64,000 nucleotides of DNA from Desulfobacter curvatus DSM 3379 (GTDB lineage: Bacteria > Desulfobacterota > Desulfobacteria > Desulfobacterales > Desulfobacteraceae). The translations under genes were made by a program, and so were the position numbers. The stretch lies in the NCBI RefSeq assembly GCF_000373985.1, contig NZ_KB892979.1, positions 1 through 64,000 of the forward strand. The letters run 5' to 3'. This document shows, piece after piece, positions 26,167-36,110 of the stretch; within the stretch, counting starts at the first letter, position 1; every line of letters starts with the position of its first letter. The notes under the pieces are model-generated. The model saw only the letters and a list, made by a program, of their open reading frames with translations. It ran no database searches and was not told where the DNA came from.

Positions 26167-28332
26167 TTAATCTCTTTTCACTTCGGTTTTCCCTGCAGCA
26201 CTTTTTTCCTGTTCCCGTCTTGCCCTTTCACACTCTTCACAAAACGGGGTGCCATCTTCTGCCGCCTGGTGTAAAACTTTGGCAGCAGGCGCTTCGGGCT
26301 TGGAAACAGCTGGACGTGCCGGTTCTTCAAAAGGCTCACCAGGCTGGGCATTATCAGCAGCTTTCGGCTCCTTGGGTATATCGGGTTGAGCCGGTGACGC
26401 GGCAGACACCGGAGGCCCTGATCCGCTGTTTATATTTATCAAAGGTCCGCCGGCAAGAAATAAGGCTGCCGGAGTTAACACGATGGATGATCCACCGCAC
26501 TTGAGTTCAATGCCTGAACTTGCTTCAATTTTGATGGACATTCCTTTTAATGATATTGTACCGGCTGCCTCTGTCAGAAGATCGCCTTTGACCGAAAGGT
26601 TGTCATCTTTCTGAATCGCCACCATCCGGCCGGCTTCCACGGTCAGGTTGTCATTGCTCTGAATTTTGCTGATCCGGTCTCCAATGATCTTTAAATGCTT
26701 GTCTCCATGGACAAGTTCTATTTGATTACCATCATCTTTGCTTCCTATGGTCTGGTGCCGGTTGCCCAGGATGGATTCAAAGGAGTCATTTTTAACATGG
26801 ACATCCATGTTTTTTTCGGCATGGAAAAAAACCTGCTCATCTCCTTTTTTATCCTCAAACCGGATTTCGTTAAATCCGTTGCCGCCTTTGGAGGAATCCG
26901 ATTTGATCGTGGATTTGGTTTTCTCTGCCGGCAAGTCGTAAGGGGGCATGGATTTTCCGTTATAGACCCGGCCGGTAATAATGGGCTGATCCGGATCACC
27001 TTCCAGAAATTCAACAATCACTTCCTGGGTGATTCTGGGGATGTACATGGCACCCCATTTTTTCCCGGCCCAAAGTTGGGAAACCCGAATCCAGCAGGAG
27101 CTGTTTTCATCCAGTTGACCCTCCCGGTCCCAATGAAATTGTACTTTTACCCGGCCGTATTCATCCGTATAGATTTCATCGCCCTTGGGGCCGCAGATAA
27201 TGGCGGTCTGGGGACCCTCCACAACCGGCTTTCGGGTTTTCATGGCTGGTCTGTAAGGCGTGTCAAAATCAATGGCCTGGAAAAATACATTGCATCCAGA
27301 ACCGTCAATGGGAACACCGGACTGAAAGCCGGAACCGGTAGACAACCGGTGTTCAACAGAGGTCACCAGATACCGTTTGTTATATAATTGCCCGGGATGA
27401 CCGGTTAAATCAAAATAAAAGCCCGATGAAATGCCCCTGGCATCAGATTCACAGGAGATGGTTTCATATCCGGCCCGGATGGCCTCTATGCGTGCCTTTG
27501 TATACGCCTCTCCATGGCTTGACTCTACATAATGACCCGGGTAATCATAGACTTCATACTCTGAGTGGTCATGTTTCTTTGAAATGGCGTGCAGGGTGGT
27601 CAGGTCTTTTTTGGGGACCTTAAAATCAAAATCCCTTTGGGTGAAACTGCCCGGATGGATCTGTTTTTCCATGTGTACGGACCGGATCGCTTCCTGGGTG
27701 GCGGATCTGCCCGATGCATCGGTAAGGCTGAAGGGGATGGACTCAAAACCGTCAAATGCCTTGAGAGAGGCGTTTGAATCGGCTAAAACCAGAATGTGCC
27801 GCTCTTCTTCGTGGGTAAAAAAGTAAAAAATCCCTTCATGTTCCATAAGGCGGCTGACAAAGTTAAAGTCAGATTCCCGGTACTGCACACAGTATTCCCA
27901 CTCCTTGTATTCTTCGGTGAGACGGATTTCATAATCATTGAATCCCAAGTCATTAAAGATCTGCCTGATGATATCGGGCACCTTTTGGTTCTGGAATATC
28001 CTGCAGTCGCAGGTATGGGTGAGAAACCAGAGCCAGGGATAAACCCGGGCCGTATACGCCCACATCCCGTGCTGAATGCCGCATCCCTTGAAATGGCCCA
28101 CAAACCCGTTGAAAAAGCGGATCTTGTCATTGGGAAGCGCCTGCTTGAGGGTCACCTGTTTTCCCAAAATGGACTCAAAGTCCACATTGGGGTCTTCACT
28201 GAGTATATCCAAGTCTATACTGAACAGCCCGGAAATTCTTTCATGAACAGTGGCACCGGTTACAAGTAACACATCCTTTCCCAAAGGGGTAACAAGTTCA
28301 AGCTGCCTGTTTTCCTGTGTGTTCTCGGCCAT
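26167..28332 (-). CDS. vgrG: VgrG (TssI) spike protein
   Basis: A 721-residue trimeric spike. The gp27-like part (1 to about 370) begins with VTPLGKDVLLVTG-type strands. The gp5/OB region reads GDEIYTDEYGRVKVQFHWDREG and SCWIRVSQLWAGKKWG, and the beta-helix runs from about 480 to 600 (NDNLTVEAG, KDDNLSVKGDL repeats). The last 85 residues form a Pro/Ala-rich tail ending with a Cys-Glu-Glu-Cys pair and charged residues. No known toxin domain is visible there. AAGGGAA precedes the ATG. It lies between clpV and the DUF4123 adaptor. Confidence 0.95.
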   Translation of the reverse strand: MAENTQENRQLELVTPLGKDVLLVTGATVHERISGLFSIDLDILSEDPNVDFESILGKQVTLKQALPNDKIRFFNGFVGHFKGCGIQHGMWAYTARVYPWLWFLTHTCDCRIFQNQKVPDIIRQIFNDLGFNDYEIRLTEEYKEWEYCVQYRESDFNFVSRLMEHEGIFYFFTHEEERHILVLADSNASLKAFDGFESIPFSLTDASGRSATQEAIRSVHMEKQIHPGSFTQRDFDFKVPKKDLTTLHAISKKHDHSEYEVYDYPGHYVESSHGEAYTKARIEAIRAGYETISCESDARGISSGFYFDLTGHPGQLYNKRYLVTSVEHRLSTGSGFQSGVPIDGSGCNVFFQAIDFDTPYRPAMKTRKPVVEGPQTAIICGPKGDEIYTDEYGRVKVQFHWDREGQLDENSSCWIRVSQLWAGKKWGAMYIPRITQEVIVEFLEGDPDQPIITGRVYNGKSMPPYDLPAEKTKSTIKSDSSKGGNGFNEIRFEDKKGDEQVFFHAEKNMDVHVKNDSFESILGNRHQTIGSKDDGNQIELVHGDKHLKIIGDRISKIQSNDNLTVEAGRMVAIQKDDNLSVKGDLLTEAAGTISLKGMSIKIEASSGIELKCGGSSIVLTPAALFLAGGPLININSGSGPPVSAASPAQPDIPKEPKAADNAQPGEPFEEPARPAVSKPEAPAAKVLHQAAEDGTPFCEECERARREQEKSAAGKTEVKRD

Positions 28333-28358
28333 GGGGTTCCCTTTTCAAACCTTCAGGA

Positions 28359-31073
28359 TCAGTCGATTTTATAACTAAAATCACCTTTGCTGACACTCAC
28401 GTTGATCTTTGATATTTCCTTGCCCTCCACCACAGCTGTCAGGTATGCGTGACTGATGGCCGGCAGAAGGGTGTTGGTGAGAATAGTATCCACCATTCTG
28501 GCACCGCTTTCAAGCTCTGTACACCGTTCCGTGATTAACTTAAGGACTGAAGACTTGTAGGTCAGTTCAATGTTTCTGTTTTCCTTCAGCCGGTCCTGGA
28601 TCCGTTTAAGCTGCAACTTTATAATGACATCAAGCATTTCATCACTGATGGGATAATAGGGAATGGTAACCAGCCGTCCTAATAATGCTGCCGGAAACAC
28701 CTTGAGCAGCGAAGGGCGAAGCGCTTTGGCAATGCCCTGGGCATCCGGCATCAGTTCCGGGTCTTTGCACAGGTTCATGATCAGGTCACTGCCCACATTA
28801 CAGGTCAGCAAAATAATGGTGTTTTTAAAGTCTATAAGCCGTCCTTCGCCGTCCTCCATCATACCTTTGTCAAATACCTGGAAAAAGATTTCATGGACAT
28901 CAGGATGGGCTTTTTCAACTTCGTCCAGCAGGACCACGCTGTAGGGGTGGCGGCGGACAGCTTCAGTCAGTATACCGCCTTCCCCATACCCGACATACCC
29001 CGGAGGGGCGCCTTTAAGGGTGGACACGGTATGGGCTTCCTGGAACTCGCTCATGTTGATGGTGATCAGGTTCTGTTCGCCGCCGTACATGGCCTCGGCC
29101 AGGCACAGCGCGGTTTCTGTTTTGCCCACGCCGCTGGGGCCGGCCAGCAGGAAAACCCCCACGGGCTTGTTGGGGTTATCCACCCCGGCCCTGGACGTCT
29201 GAAGCCGCTTTGTAATATCTTCAAGGGCGTGGCGCTGGCCCACAACCCGTTGTTCCATTCTGTCGGCCAGGGTCAGGACAGAGGTCACCTCATCTTTAAC
29301 CATGCCGCCCACGGGGATTCCGGTCCAGTCTTCGACCACCGATCCCACACAGACGGCATCGACACAGCTTGCGATCAGGGGGCTGTCCCCCTGGCACTCT
29401 GCAAGTTCGCTTTCTGCCTGTTTCAGTCTGGCAAAGAGTTCTTCGGTTGTGGGACTTTCCTGGCTTTTTTCGTGATCGCTCTCCTGTTCTGGGGTGGTTT
29501 CTGAAAGATCCGGATTTTCATCCCGGCCGCGAAGTTTGGCCCTTAGATCCAGAATTTCATCAACCAGTTTTTTTTCTTTTTCCCAGGCGGCTTCATATTG
29601 TAAGAGTTCTTCTTTTACTGACGCCAGACGCGCTGCCACCTCTTCTTTTCTTGTATCATGTTCAAACCCTACGACCTGTTCATTTTCGATGATGGAAAGT
29701 TCTGTTTCAAGGGTTTGAATCCTTTTTCTTCGATTGTCCACCTGGGGCGGCACCGTATGCTGGCTGACCGCAGTTCTTGCACAGGCCGTGTCAATAAGGC
29801 TGACGGCCTTGTCCGGCAGCTGCCGCCCGGCAATATACCGGCTGGATAAGGAAACCGCCGCATAAAGGGCTTCATCCAGCACCATGACCTTGTGGTGGGC
29901 TTCAAGGGTTCTTGCAAGCCCCCGGATCATCAGCAACGCCTTTTCCTGGGAGGGTTCTTCGATTTTTACCACCTGGAATCTGCGGGTCAGGGCCGGATCC
30001 TTTTCAAAGTATTTTTTATACTCGGCCCAGGTGGTCGCGGCAATGGTTCTTAAGGTTCCCCTGGCCAGTTCCGGCTTGAGCAGATTGGCCGCATCACCAG
30101 TGCCGGCAGATCCGCCTGCACCGATCAGGGTGTGGGCCTCATCAATAAAAAGGATGATGGGGGTGGCGGAAGACTGGACTTCTTCGATCACCTGCTTGAG
30201 CCGGTTTTCAAATTCGCCTTTCATGCTCGCCCCGGCCGAAAGCAGACCGATATCAAGGGATCTTATGGTAACATCCCTTAGGGACGGCGGAACGTCCCCT
30301 GCCGCGATTTTCTGGGCGAATCCTTCAACAACCGCGGTTTTTCCCACACCGGCTTCCCCGGTTAGAATGGGGTTGTTCTGTTTTCTTCTCATGAGGATAT
30401 CAATAATTTGCCGGATCTCATCATCCCGTCCAAGGATCGGGTCCATTTCTCCTTCCCTGGCCTTTTGCGTCAGGTCCACTGAAAACTGGGCCAGGGCTTG
30501 CTGTTTACCCATTTGGGCCGGTGCCATGGCCCCGCTGGCTTCCCCCGGGCCGGCGCCTGCGGTAATGGATTTGCCGTCCTGCGACCCAAGGGAATCTTCA
30601 ACAGAACCGCTGACAATGGCGTAAAACGCTTCGGTCAGGGGTTCCAGCTTGATTTTTGAAAGCTCAGGGGAGATGCCCAAAAATATGCCGGCCACCCCTT
30701 TGTTATTGAGCATGGCGATAATCAGCTGCCCGGTTCTAATGCAGTTCTCATCAAACATCAGGGTGGCGAATGTCCAGGCCGTTTCCAGGATTTCATCTAA
30801 ATGCGGAGACACGGAAGATACCGAAGACGCTCCCGTGGGCAGTTTTTCAAGGGTTGTGGTGACATCTTTTGCCAGCCGGGACTGGTCCACATCAAAATGA
30901 TTCAGGATTTTAATCACATCACAATCGCCATGCTGAAGCAGCTGCTGGAACCAGTGGACAATTTCCACACAGGGGTTTCCCCTCATTTTGCAGAATACCG
31001 TTGCGCTTTCCAATGATTTATAACCAAGGCTATTGAGCTTGCCGAATAAAACTGTTCTTTTAATTTCAACCAT
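28359..31073 (-). CDS. clpV: ClpV (TssH) AAA+ sheath-recycling ATPase
   Basis: About 904 residues, taking the ATG preceded by GGTGGAG as start; an upstream TTG adds five. The N-terminal domain binds the contracted TssB/TssC sheath. First ATPase: Walker A GEAGVGKTAV and Walker B ILFIDEAHTLIGAGG. A coiled-coil M region follows. Second ATPase: GPSGVGKTET, SVVLLDEVEKAHPDV, and CNVGSD, with the ClpV-type pore loop GYGEGG. It disassembles the sheath after firing. Neighbours are tssG upstream and vgrG downstream. Confidence 0.96.
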   Translation of the reverse strand: MVEIKRTVLFGKLNSLGYKSLESATVFCKMRGNPCVEIVHWFQQLLQHGDCDVIKILNHFDVDQSRLAKDVTTTLEKLPTGASSVSSVSPHLDEILETAWTFATLMFDENCIRTGQLIIAMLNNKGVAGIFLGISPELSKIKLEPLTEAFYAIVSGSVEDSLGSQDGKSITAGAGPGEASGAMAPAQMGKQQALAQFSVDLTQKAREGEMDPILGRDDEIRQIIDILMRRKQNNPILTGEAGVGKTAVVEGFAQKIAAGDVPPSLRDVTIRSLDIGLLSAGASMKGEFENRLKQVIEEVQSSATPIILFIDEAHTLIGAGGSAGTGDAANLLKPELARGTLRTIAATTWAEYKKYFEKDPALTRRFQVVKIEEPSQEKALLMIRGLARTLEAHHKVMVLDEALYAAVSLSSRYIAGRQLPDKAVSLIDTACARTAVSQHTVPPQVDNRRKRIQTLETELSIIENEQVVGFEHDTRKEEVAARLASVKEELLQYEAAWEKEKKLVDEILDLRAKLRGRDENPDLSETTPEQESDHEKSQESPTTEELFARLKQAESELAECQGDSPLIASCVDAVCVGSVVEDWTGIPVGGMVKDEVTSVLTLADRMEQRVVGQRHALEDITKRLQTSRAGVDNPNKPVGVFLLAGPSGVGKTETALCLAEAMYGGEQNLITINMSEFQEAHTVSTLKGAPPGYVGYGEGGILTEAVRRHPYSVVLLDEVEKAHPDVHEIFFQVFDKGMMEDGEGRLIDFKNTIILLTCNVGSDLIMNLCKDPELMPDAQGIAKALRPSLLKVFPAALLGRLVTIPYYPISDEMLDVIIKLQLKRIQDRLKENRNIELTYKSSVLKLITERCTELESGARMVDTILTNTLLPAISHAYLTAVVEGKEISKINVSVSKGDFSYKID

Positions 31074-31129
31074 TTTCTTCTCCACCAAAATGATGAGTGG
31101 TTTTAATCCTGACTCATAAAATTCATGGC

Positions 31130-32155
31130 TTATCGATTGCCGGATAAGATTAAATTGTCAGCGTCTTTTTGATCTTTTCGTTTTTTAAACCAACTGGTAT
31201 ACCCCAGTTTTATTTTTTTATCCGCTGTGAAATCAGGGATTTCGTCGGCACTTAATATCAATTGAACATCCCAGTCAAAACTCATTCCCACATAATTATC
31301 GACCCAGCTTTTTAAATGGGAAAACCCTTTTGATCCGGGCACCATTTTTTCGTACAGTTCAAGTTTCATGGGACCTAAAACCAGTCTGAATTTTTGGTTA
31401 ACATCCCAAATCCGTCTTCCGATAATGCAGGTTTGTCCCATCAGGCCGGTATCTTCGGATTCTGCCAGCCTGAACCGGTCCGGGCGGGGAATGGGAATCC
31501 ATTGTCCGGTAAACTGTTCCATTAAAACCCGCGTACCGAAATAGCCTTTTAAAATAGCGCACAGGCCTTCAACGTTCATATCCTTTTGGATCAGTCTGCC
31601 TGAGTAATACAGACGGGCATCTTTAGGAATATCATCGACAGTGGCCCGGGTCTTTCCTTTAATGTTAATCAGGGCGCCGATGTAATCTGAAAAAGGATCT
31701 TTTTGCCAGTCCCGGTTAACGGTGATCTGATTAATGGCCCAGGCCCTGTAATACAATGAAATCATGCGGTGATGAAAAATATCCAGAAAATTTCTCAATG
31801 CATGGTCTTTATGCTGGTAAGATCGCTCAAACACATATTCGGTTAAAAACAACGGCATGGGACCATTACAGCCTAACAGGCCGAAACAATTGACCATCAT
31901 TTCAGCCGCCTGATCGTCATTTCCCGGCCGGTACCCGGCAACATCGGAAGGTGGAAATGCAAGAGATGGCTTTTGCCTGAAGCGCAGGGCCTCTTTTCTG
32001 ACTTTATAAGAAAAGCCGGTGGGTTCCGTCTCCTGGTCTTTTTTGTCGAAAAACCGGTCAAGCTCCCGGATCAGCAAAAAAAAATTCCACTCCCAGGGGG
32101 CAGCGCTTATTGATTCTTCTAATTCAATCTCTGATTTGAGCTTCGTTTGGGCCAT
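31130..32155 (-). CDS. tssG: TssG baseplate protein
   Basis: A 341-residue T6SS baseplate wedge subunit that assembles with TssF, TssE and TssK. Family features are visible: the N-terminal WEWNFFLLIRELDRFF segment, FPPSDVAGYRPG, and the NCFGLLGCNGPMPLFLTEY block shared by TssG proteins. It overlaps tssF by 37 bases, so translation is probably coupled. Confidence 0.95.
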   Translation of the reverse strand: MAQTKLKSEIELEESISAAPWEWNFFLLIRELDRFFDKKDQETEPTGFSYKVRKEALRFRQKPSLAFPPSDVAGYRPGNDDQAAEMMVNCFGLLGCNGPMPLFLTEYVFERSYQHKDHALRNFLDIFHHRMISLYYRAWAINQITVNRDWQKDPFSDYIGALINIKGKTRATVDDIPKDARLYYSGRLIQKDMNVEGLCAILKGYFGTRVLMEQFTGQWIPIPRPDRFRLAESEDTGLMGQTCIIGRRIWDVNQKFRLVLGPMKLELYEKMVPGSKGFSHLKSWVDNYVGMSFDWDVQLILSADEIPDFTADKKIKLGYTSWFKKRKDQKDADNLILSGNR

Positions 32156-34002
32156 GTTTTAATTTTTCCCCGTTCAACTGAGTGCAGCACAGTCTGGGTA
32201 AATGAATTGATTTGTGCCGTTGCCCCGAAATACCGGTCAAGGATGGCGCCCAGCAGAAAAATTCCCATGCCTCTGAATGCATCTTCATCCAGGGTCAGGT
32301 TGATTTCAAGCCCCCGTATGAAAGAGATGGGGCCGTTTCCATAAAACCTGCTGGTCACAGGTTTTGCATTAATATCGGCAATGCCTTCAATCTGCCTCCT
32401 AAAATAGTATGCATTCGGGTCGCAATACAGTCTGAGCAAATCTTTGAGCTGTTCTATTTTCCCTGAATCAGCGCTTCGAAGAACGGAAAGATAATTTAAA
32501 GAGAGGTGGTTAATGATATTCCACTCTGATATTTTTTCCTTAAAACTGGGAATAGGGCTTGTGGGACCGTCAATGCAGTAAACCGCTGTGACCGGAACGT
32601 TTATATCCAGGGTAAAGTCTGTTTGCGCCTTTCCCACCGGCATCATAACCGGAAGGTCCCTGTTGCTGATCAGGGCGGTTACCGATAACTCCTTGACGTC
32701 TGAGTCAAGGGGCCTTGACAGTTCATCCACCAAGGCAATGTAAACCTGACTGCCCACATACCCTGTCCGTGTGCCATACTGTTTTTCGGTCTGCGTCAGG
32801 CTTCTGGGACGGCGGTATTCGGCATAATAGGCGTCTGATCTGGCTGAGCTTCGGTTAAATTCGCTTTTTGAATAAAACGGTAGAAAGGGTTTTCCCGAAA
32901 TAAAATTAACGCCGTATCCGGTAACCTTTTCGATTTGCAGCACCTCGTAATCAAGGGTCCTTGTTCGATCCACAACCACTGGAAATTCAAAATTATTTTT
33001 TTTTATGTGGATGCGGTCAGTTCGCTTCCTGAACATGTTAATCGCCGGTGTGGAAAAAAGATTGAAATTATCTGTGGTGATTTTTTTGTCAAGATGGGTT
33101 TCCGCTTTATCAAAGACAAAAATAATGTCTATTTCATGGTCGGTACATCGGGACATCATATTCTTTAAATCCAGTAATTTAAAGAACATGAAGCGTTGGG
33201 GAAAGGCAAAGTATTCACGGATGAGCCGGTATCCTTGAAAGGTCCGCGGATCATTGGGGAACAGGGCCTGCTCGCTTGAGAAGCCATCCTGTACCAGAAT
33301 ATTATCTACGTCTCTACGAACAATTTTAAAGTCTTTGCTATCCCCTGCAGATTGAAAGACAACCGCCTTGCAATTGGCAAAGAGCTGCTCATAAATCTGC
33401 ATAGGCGTCGAATCTTTGGTATCTCTTATGTGGATGGAAAGCTCAGTTATATCAATCTGATTTATTGGAATGGATTGGGGTGATGACAGCCTTAAGTGTA
33501 AATTTGCCGCCGCTTTGATGCCGCCGCCAAATCCCATGGCATCCCTGTAGCCGGTTTGATAAACCGCTCTTTTTAATTCAAGCGGATAAAGTGTGATGTC
33601 ATGTGCCGTCTGGAATCGGCACGCGGTTTTTTCGTCTTTTCCAATGGCGGAATTCAGTCTGGTGTCCGCAGGTATCTTAAATCCCTGGGCCAGGTCAGGA
33701 TCACTTAGATCCGGCGCAAAAGATACCATGGCCATGGACGGCGTGGGCATCAAATATTGGGGATAAACCGTATGGATGATGGAGTGGGTAAATCTTGGAA
33801 ATTCTTCATCTAATTTTAAGTGAACCCGGGCAGAAAGAAAGGCAAAACCTTCAAGCAGCCGTTCCACATAAGGGTCTTCGCAGTTAAACCGGTCCAGGCC
33901 TAACCGTGCGGCGATTTTCGGGTTTTCTTTGGAAAACCGCCCGCTGGATTCCCTTAAATGCTGCAATTCAATATTGTAATAGGTTAAAAACTTTTTATCC
34001 AT
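32119..34002 (-). CDS. tssF: TssF baseplate protein
   Basis: A 627-residue baseplate wedge protein. The start at 34002 gives MDKKFLTYYNIELQHLRE, the conserved beginning of TssF, with AAGGG 6 bases upstream. A longer reading from 34056 would overlap tssE and lacks support. Further markers are FSKENPKIAARLGL, DPYVERLLEGFAFLSARVHLKLDEEFPRFT and HTVYPQYL. It forms the TssF2-TssG wedge core at the baseplate. Confidence 0.95.
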   Translation of the reverse strand: MDKKFLTYYNIELQHLRESSGRFSKENPKIAARLGLDRFNCEDPYVERLLEGFAFLSARVHLKLDEEFPRFTHSIIHTVYPQYLMPTPSMAMVSFAPDLSDPDLAQGFKIPADTRLNSAIGKDEKTACRFQTAHDITLYPLELKRAVYQTGYRDAMGFGGGIKAAANLHLRLSSPQSIPINQIDITELSIHIRDTKDSTPMQIYEQLFANCKAVVFQSAGDSKDFKIVRRDVDNILVQDGFSSEQALFPNDPRTFQGYRLIREYFAFPQRFMFFKLLDLKNMMSRCTDHEIDIIFVFDKAETHLDKKITTDNFNLFSTPAINMFRKRTDRIHIKKNNFEFPVVVDRTRTLDYEVLQIEKVTGYGVNFISGKPFLPFYSKSEFNRSSARSDAYYAEYRRPRSLTQTEKQYGTRTGYVGSQVYIALVDELSRPLDSDVKELSVTALISNRDLPVMMPVGKAQTDFTLDINVPVTAVYCIDGPTSPIPSFKEKISEWNIINHLSLNYLSVLRSADSGKIEQLKDLLRLYCDPNAYYFRRQIEGIADINAKPVTSRFYGNGPISFIRGLEINLTLDEDAFRGMGIFLLGAILDRYFGATAQINSFTQTVLHSVERGKIKTWPKRSSNQRLN

Positions 34003-34040
34003 AATGGCCCTTGTTTTTTGCTGCCAAGGTCTGTGAATAT

Positions 34041-34532
34041 TTAAGTCACCCGGCATTCGCCGGTTTCAAGATCAAACTCGGTCTTAATAAACAGCTTTTC
34101 AGAAATGGGCTCTGCCCATAACTCCCCTTCAATCTCAAAATGGATTTTGGATTTTTGCCGCTTATGGGGTGAATTGGATTGATGAACCGAAAGGGTCTCT
34201 TTTAAAATTCTGGGCTCAAACTGCACAATAGCCTCTTCAATTGCCTGGATGAGGTGTCTGGTTCCTTCTGTGTCGGCCCATTCACCACTGACATATTTAA
34301 TCCCATAGTTCAAAACAGATTGCCTGACATAGCTGAATTCATTGAGTATTTTGCCGTCCGGCCGGGTTTGGTTGTTGAACAAAAATTCAAGGTCCCTTGC
34401 AACGGAGAGCCGGTATTGCCTTAAATTCAGCACGCGGTACTCCCGGCTTTCTTTACGGGCTTTAGGATATCTGTCCGTAAGCCGGTCCAGCAGACAGGGT
34501 AAAATACGTTTTTTGGAAGGATGTGTTTCCAT
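34041..34532 (-). CDS. tssE: TssE baseplate protein (gp25-like)
   Basis: About 163 residues from the ATG at 34532, which lies one base after the stop of tagJ (TAA-A-ATG), suggesting coupling. An earlier in-frame ATG (34562) would overlap tagJ and has no better ribosome site. The protein matches phage T4 gp25: LLDRLTDRYP near the start, RDLEFLFNNQ, and SVLNYGI. It nucleates sheath assembly at the baseplate. Confidence 0.93.
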   Translation of the reverse strand: METHPSKKRILPCLLDRLTDRYPKARKESREYRVLNLRQYRLSVARDLEFLFNNQTRPDGKILNEFSYVRQSVLNYGIKYVSGEWADTEGTRHLIQAIEEAIVQFEPRILKETLSVHQSNSPHKRQKSKIHFEIEGELWAEPISEKLFIKTEFDLETGECRVT

Positions 34533-34533
34533 T

Positions 34534-35322
34534 TTAATGATTAAATATAACTTCTCTGACATCCATAATAGGGTAATCCTGCTTCTCAGTGGCCAGCATC
34601 CGTTGGCCTAAGCCCCAAAAAACATCTTCGTAAACCTCATTCCAAATTGTTTTTCGGCCAAGCAGAACCGCGTCTTCCTTGCTTGCGACAGATCCCTGGT
34701 ACCGGGCAGGAATAAACCCGACAGACTGTCCGTCATTTTTCCAGACAACGGAAACCGGCAGCCAGAGAACATCCCTGAGATCACAGGGGGGTGTAATTTC
34801 CAGTTTTTTTATGTTTGACAGCGCCGTAAAATAAAATTTGCCTTCAACAATGATTTCCAGAATTGGACCAAGGCGGGAATCCGCGTCCGCCAGCCATTCA
34901 AAAGGCTCTTGGTTGATGGTCCCGGGCACCGGTTCAGCCAGTTCCAATGCCTTTTGCCGCATTTCATTTGCGGCTTTGTGTTCTTTTTTGCCGTCCAGGG
35001 TCAGGGCCTGAATCATTTGTCCGATCCACGCTTCAGGTTCCCCGAAAATCAATGGGGAATGCCGGCCGTTAAAAATTTGCTCCCTTAATGCCTCACAGTT
35101 GAGAAGCGGACGGCACACGCCTGCCATGAGCTTGTTCATATCATCCATATCTGCTGCGATATTAAGCTGGGTCATGGCCCGCTCATAATCCCCTGCAATG
35201 CAGAGCAATTGAAACAGATAAATTCTCAGCTCAGGTTTTGCCGGATCTTTGCGGATTTCTTGTTTCAGCGTTTCAAGACTCCCGGAAATGGTTCCGGAAA
35301 ACAACATTTTCTTTTCAGACAT
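34534..35322 (-). CDS. tagJ: TagJ (ImpE) T6SS accessory protein
   Basis: A 262-residue ImpE-family protein: an N-terminal TPR-like helical part (LKQEIRKDPAKPELRIYLFQLLCIAGDYERA) and a C-terminal part with LEITPPCDLRDVLWLP. In other systems TagJ binds the TssB sheath protein and helps ClpV recognise it; it is found in only some T6SS. GAAATG-type purines precede the ATG. It starts the tagJ-tssEFG-clpV-vgrG stretch, which is separated from hcp by repeat copy E. Confidence 0.9.
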   Translation of the reverse strand: MSEKKMLFSGTISGSLETLKQEIRKDPAKPELRIYLFQLLCIAGDYERAMTQLNIAADMDDMNKLMAGVCRPLLNCEALREQIFNGRHSPLIFGEPEAWIGQMIQALTLDGKKEHKAANEMRQKALELAEPVPGTINQEPFEWLADADSRLGPILEIIVEGKFYFTALSNIKKLEITPPCDLRDVLWLPVSVVWKNDGQSVGFIPARYQGSVASKEDAVLLGRKTIWNEVYEDVFWGLGQRMLATEKQDYPIMDVREVIFNH

Positions 35323-35378
35323 TTCATTTCCTTTGCCCCAAGGATTAAAGGGCCACCCTTATTTCTCAAAAGGCCTGT

Positions 35379-35436
35379 ATTAACAGCCATGGGTTGACCT
35401 GGTCTATCATAGCCAGGCTCAACCCACAACTTATCC
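35379..35436 (+). repeat. Two-hairpin intergenic repeat, copy E (first hairpin)
   Basis: Reads TTAACAGCCATGGGTTGACC, loop with TCTATCATAG, then GGCTCAACCC and ACAACTTATCC. The stem pair is GGGTTGA/TCAACCC, so both arms differ from copy A in a matching way. The second hairpin is poorly kept. Unlike copies A-D it lies antisense in its operon, between hcp and tagJ. Confidence 0.75.
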
Positions 35437-35454
35437 AGCCGGTAACAATTAATA

Positions 35455-35964
35455 TCATCCGCCTGTGTTGGCTTTGCAGTCCCAGTATTTCGTAATATCG
35501 CCCATGGAACTGCCTGAGTCATCATAGGGCGTATAGGTCCATTCGATTGTTTTGTAATTCAGGCCGATTGCTTCAGTCGGACGGCCGGGTTGGTCGGATG
35601 AGTCGGAATATGTAACGCTTGCAATCAAAACGTCATTCATGACAATGGAAAGAAACCGCTGGCTCGGGGATGCTTCGGTCCCGGCGGTAGAGGTCATCAT
35701 CTCAATTTCAATGGTGCCGAAAGACTTGCCGGCGCAGCATTTGGACATGATGGGGAGACTGGACTTGTCCAGCACCTTGGTCACCAATAAATCTCCATGT
35801 TCTGTGGCGCCTACGGCATGCCCGCCGGAGCCGCTTGCGGCCACCCGGTCAATATTGGCCGCCAGGTTGTGGCTGATCCCGTTAATCTGAATCCAGTCTT
35901 CATGGCCGACTTCCCTGCATTCGCCGTCAACACCTTCGATTTTCATGAAAATAGCATTTGCCAT
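35455..35964 (-). CDS. hcp: Hcp (TssD) tube protein
   Basis: A 169-residue Hcp1-family protein that stacks as hexamers to form the inner tube. MANAIFMKIEGVDGE at the start, VTKVLDKSSLPIMSKCC, TIEIEMM and the late YKTIEWTYTPYD are typical. A strong AAAGGAG lies 7 bases before the ATG, fitting high expression. It is set off on both sides by non-coding DNA: 146 bases after tssC and repeat E before tagJ. It may therefore have its own promoter or processed transcript. Confidence 0.96.
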   Translation of the reverse strand: MANAIFMKIEGVDGECREVGHEDWIQINGISHNLAANIDRVAASGSGGHAVGATEHGDLLVTKVLDKSSLPIMSKCCAGKSFGTIEIEMMTSTAGTEASPSQRFLSIVMNDVLIASVTYSDSSDQPGRPTEAIGLNYKTIEWTYTPYDDSGSSMGDITKYWDCKANTGG

Positions 35965-36110
35965 TTTACAACTCCTTTCAACTAAAAGAATTAATTTTTC
36001 ACGTGTTAATAAAAACCTTCGACCCTAAAAAAACAAATTCAAAAATAGTCAAGTTAGAGGCCTATCGGGCTCAGTCGGGGCCCTCAACTCGGCTCAATTT
36101 TAAACTCGAA

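Noticed and set aside
36057..36083. Terminator between tssC and hcp
   Set aside because: A GAGGGCC/GGCCTC stem with a bulge is possible, but there is no T run directly after it on the minus strand.
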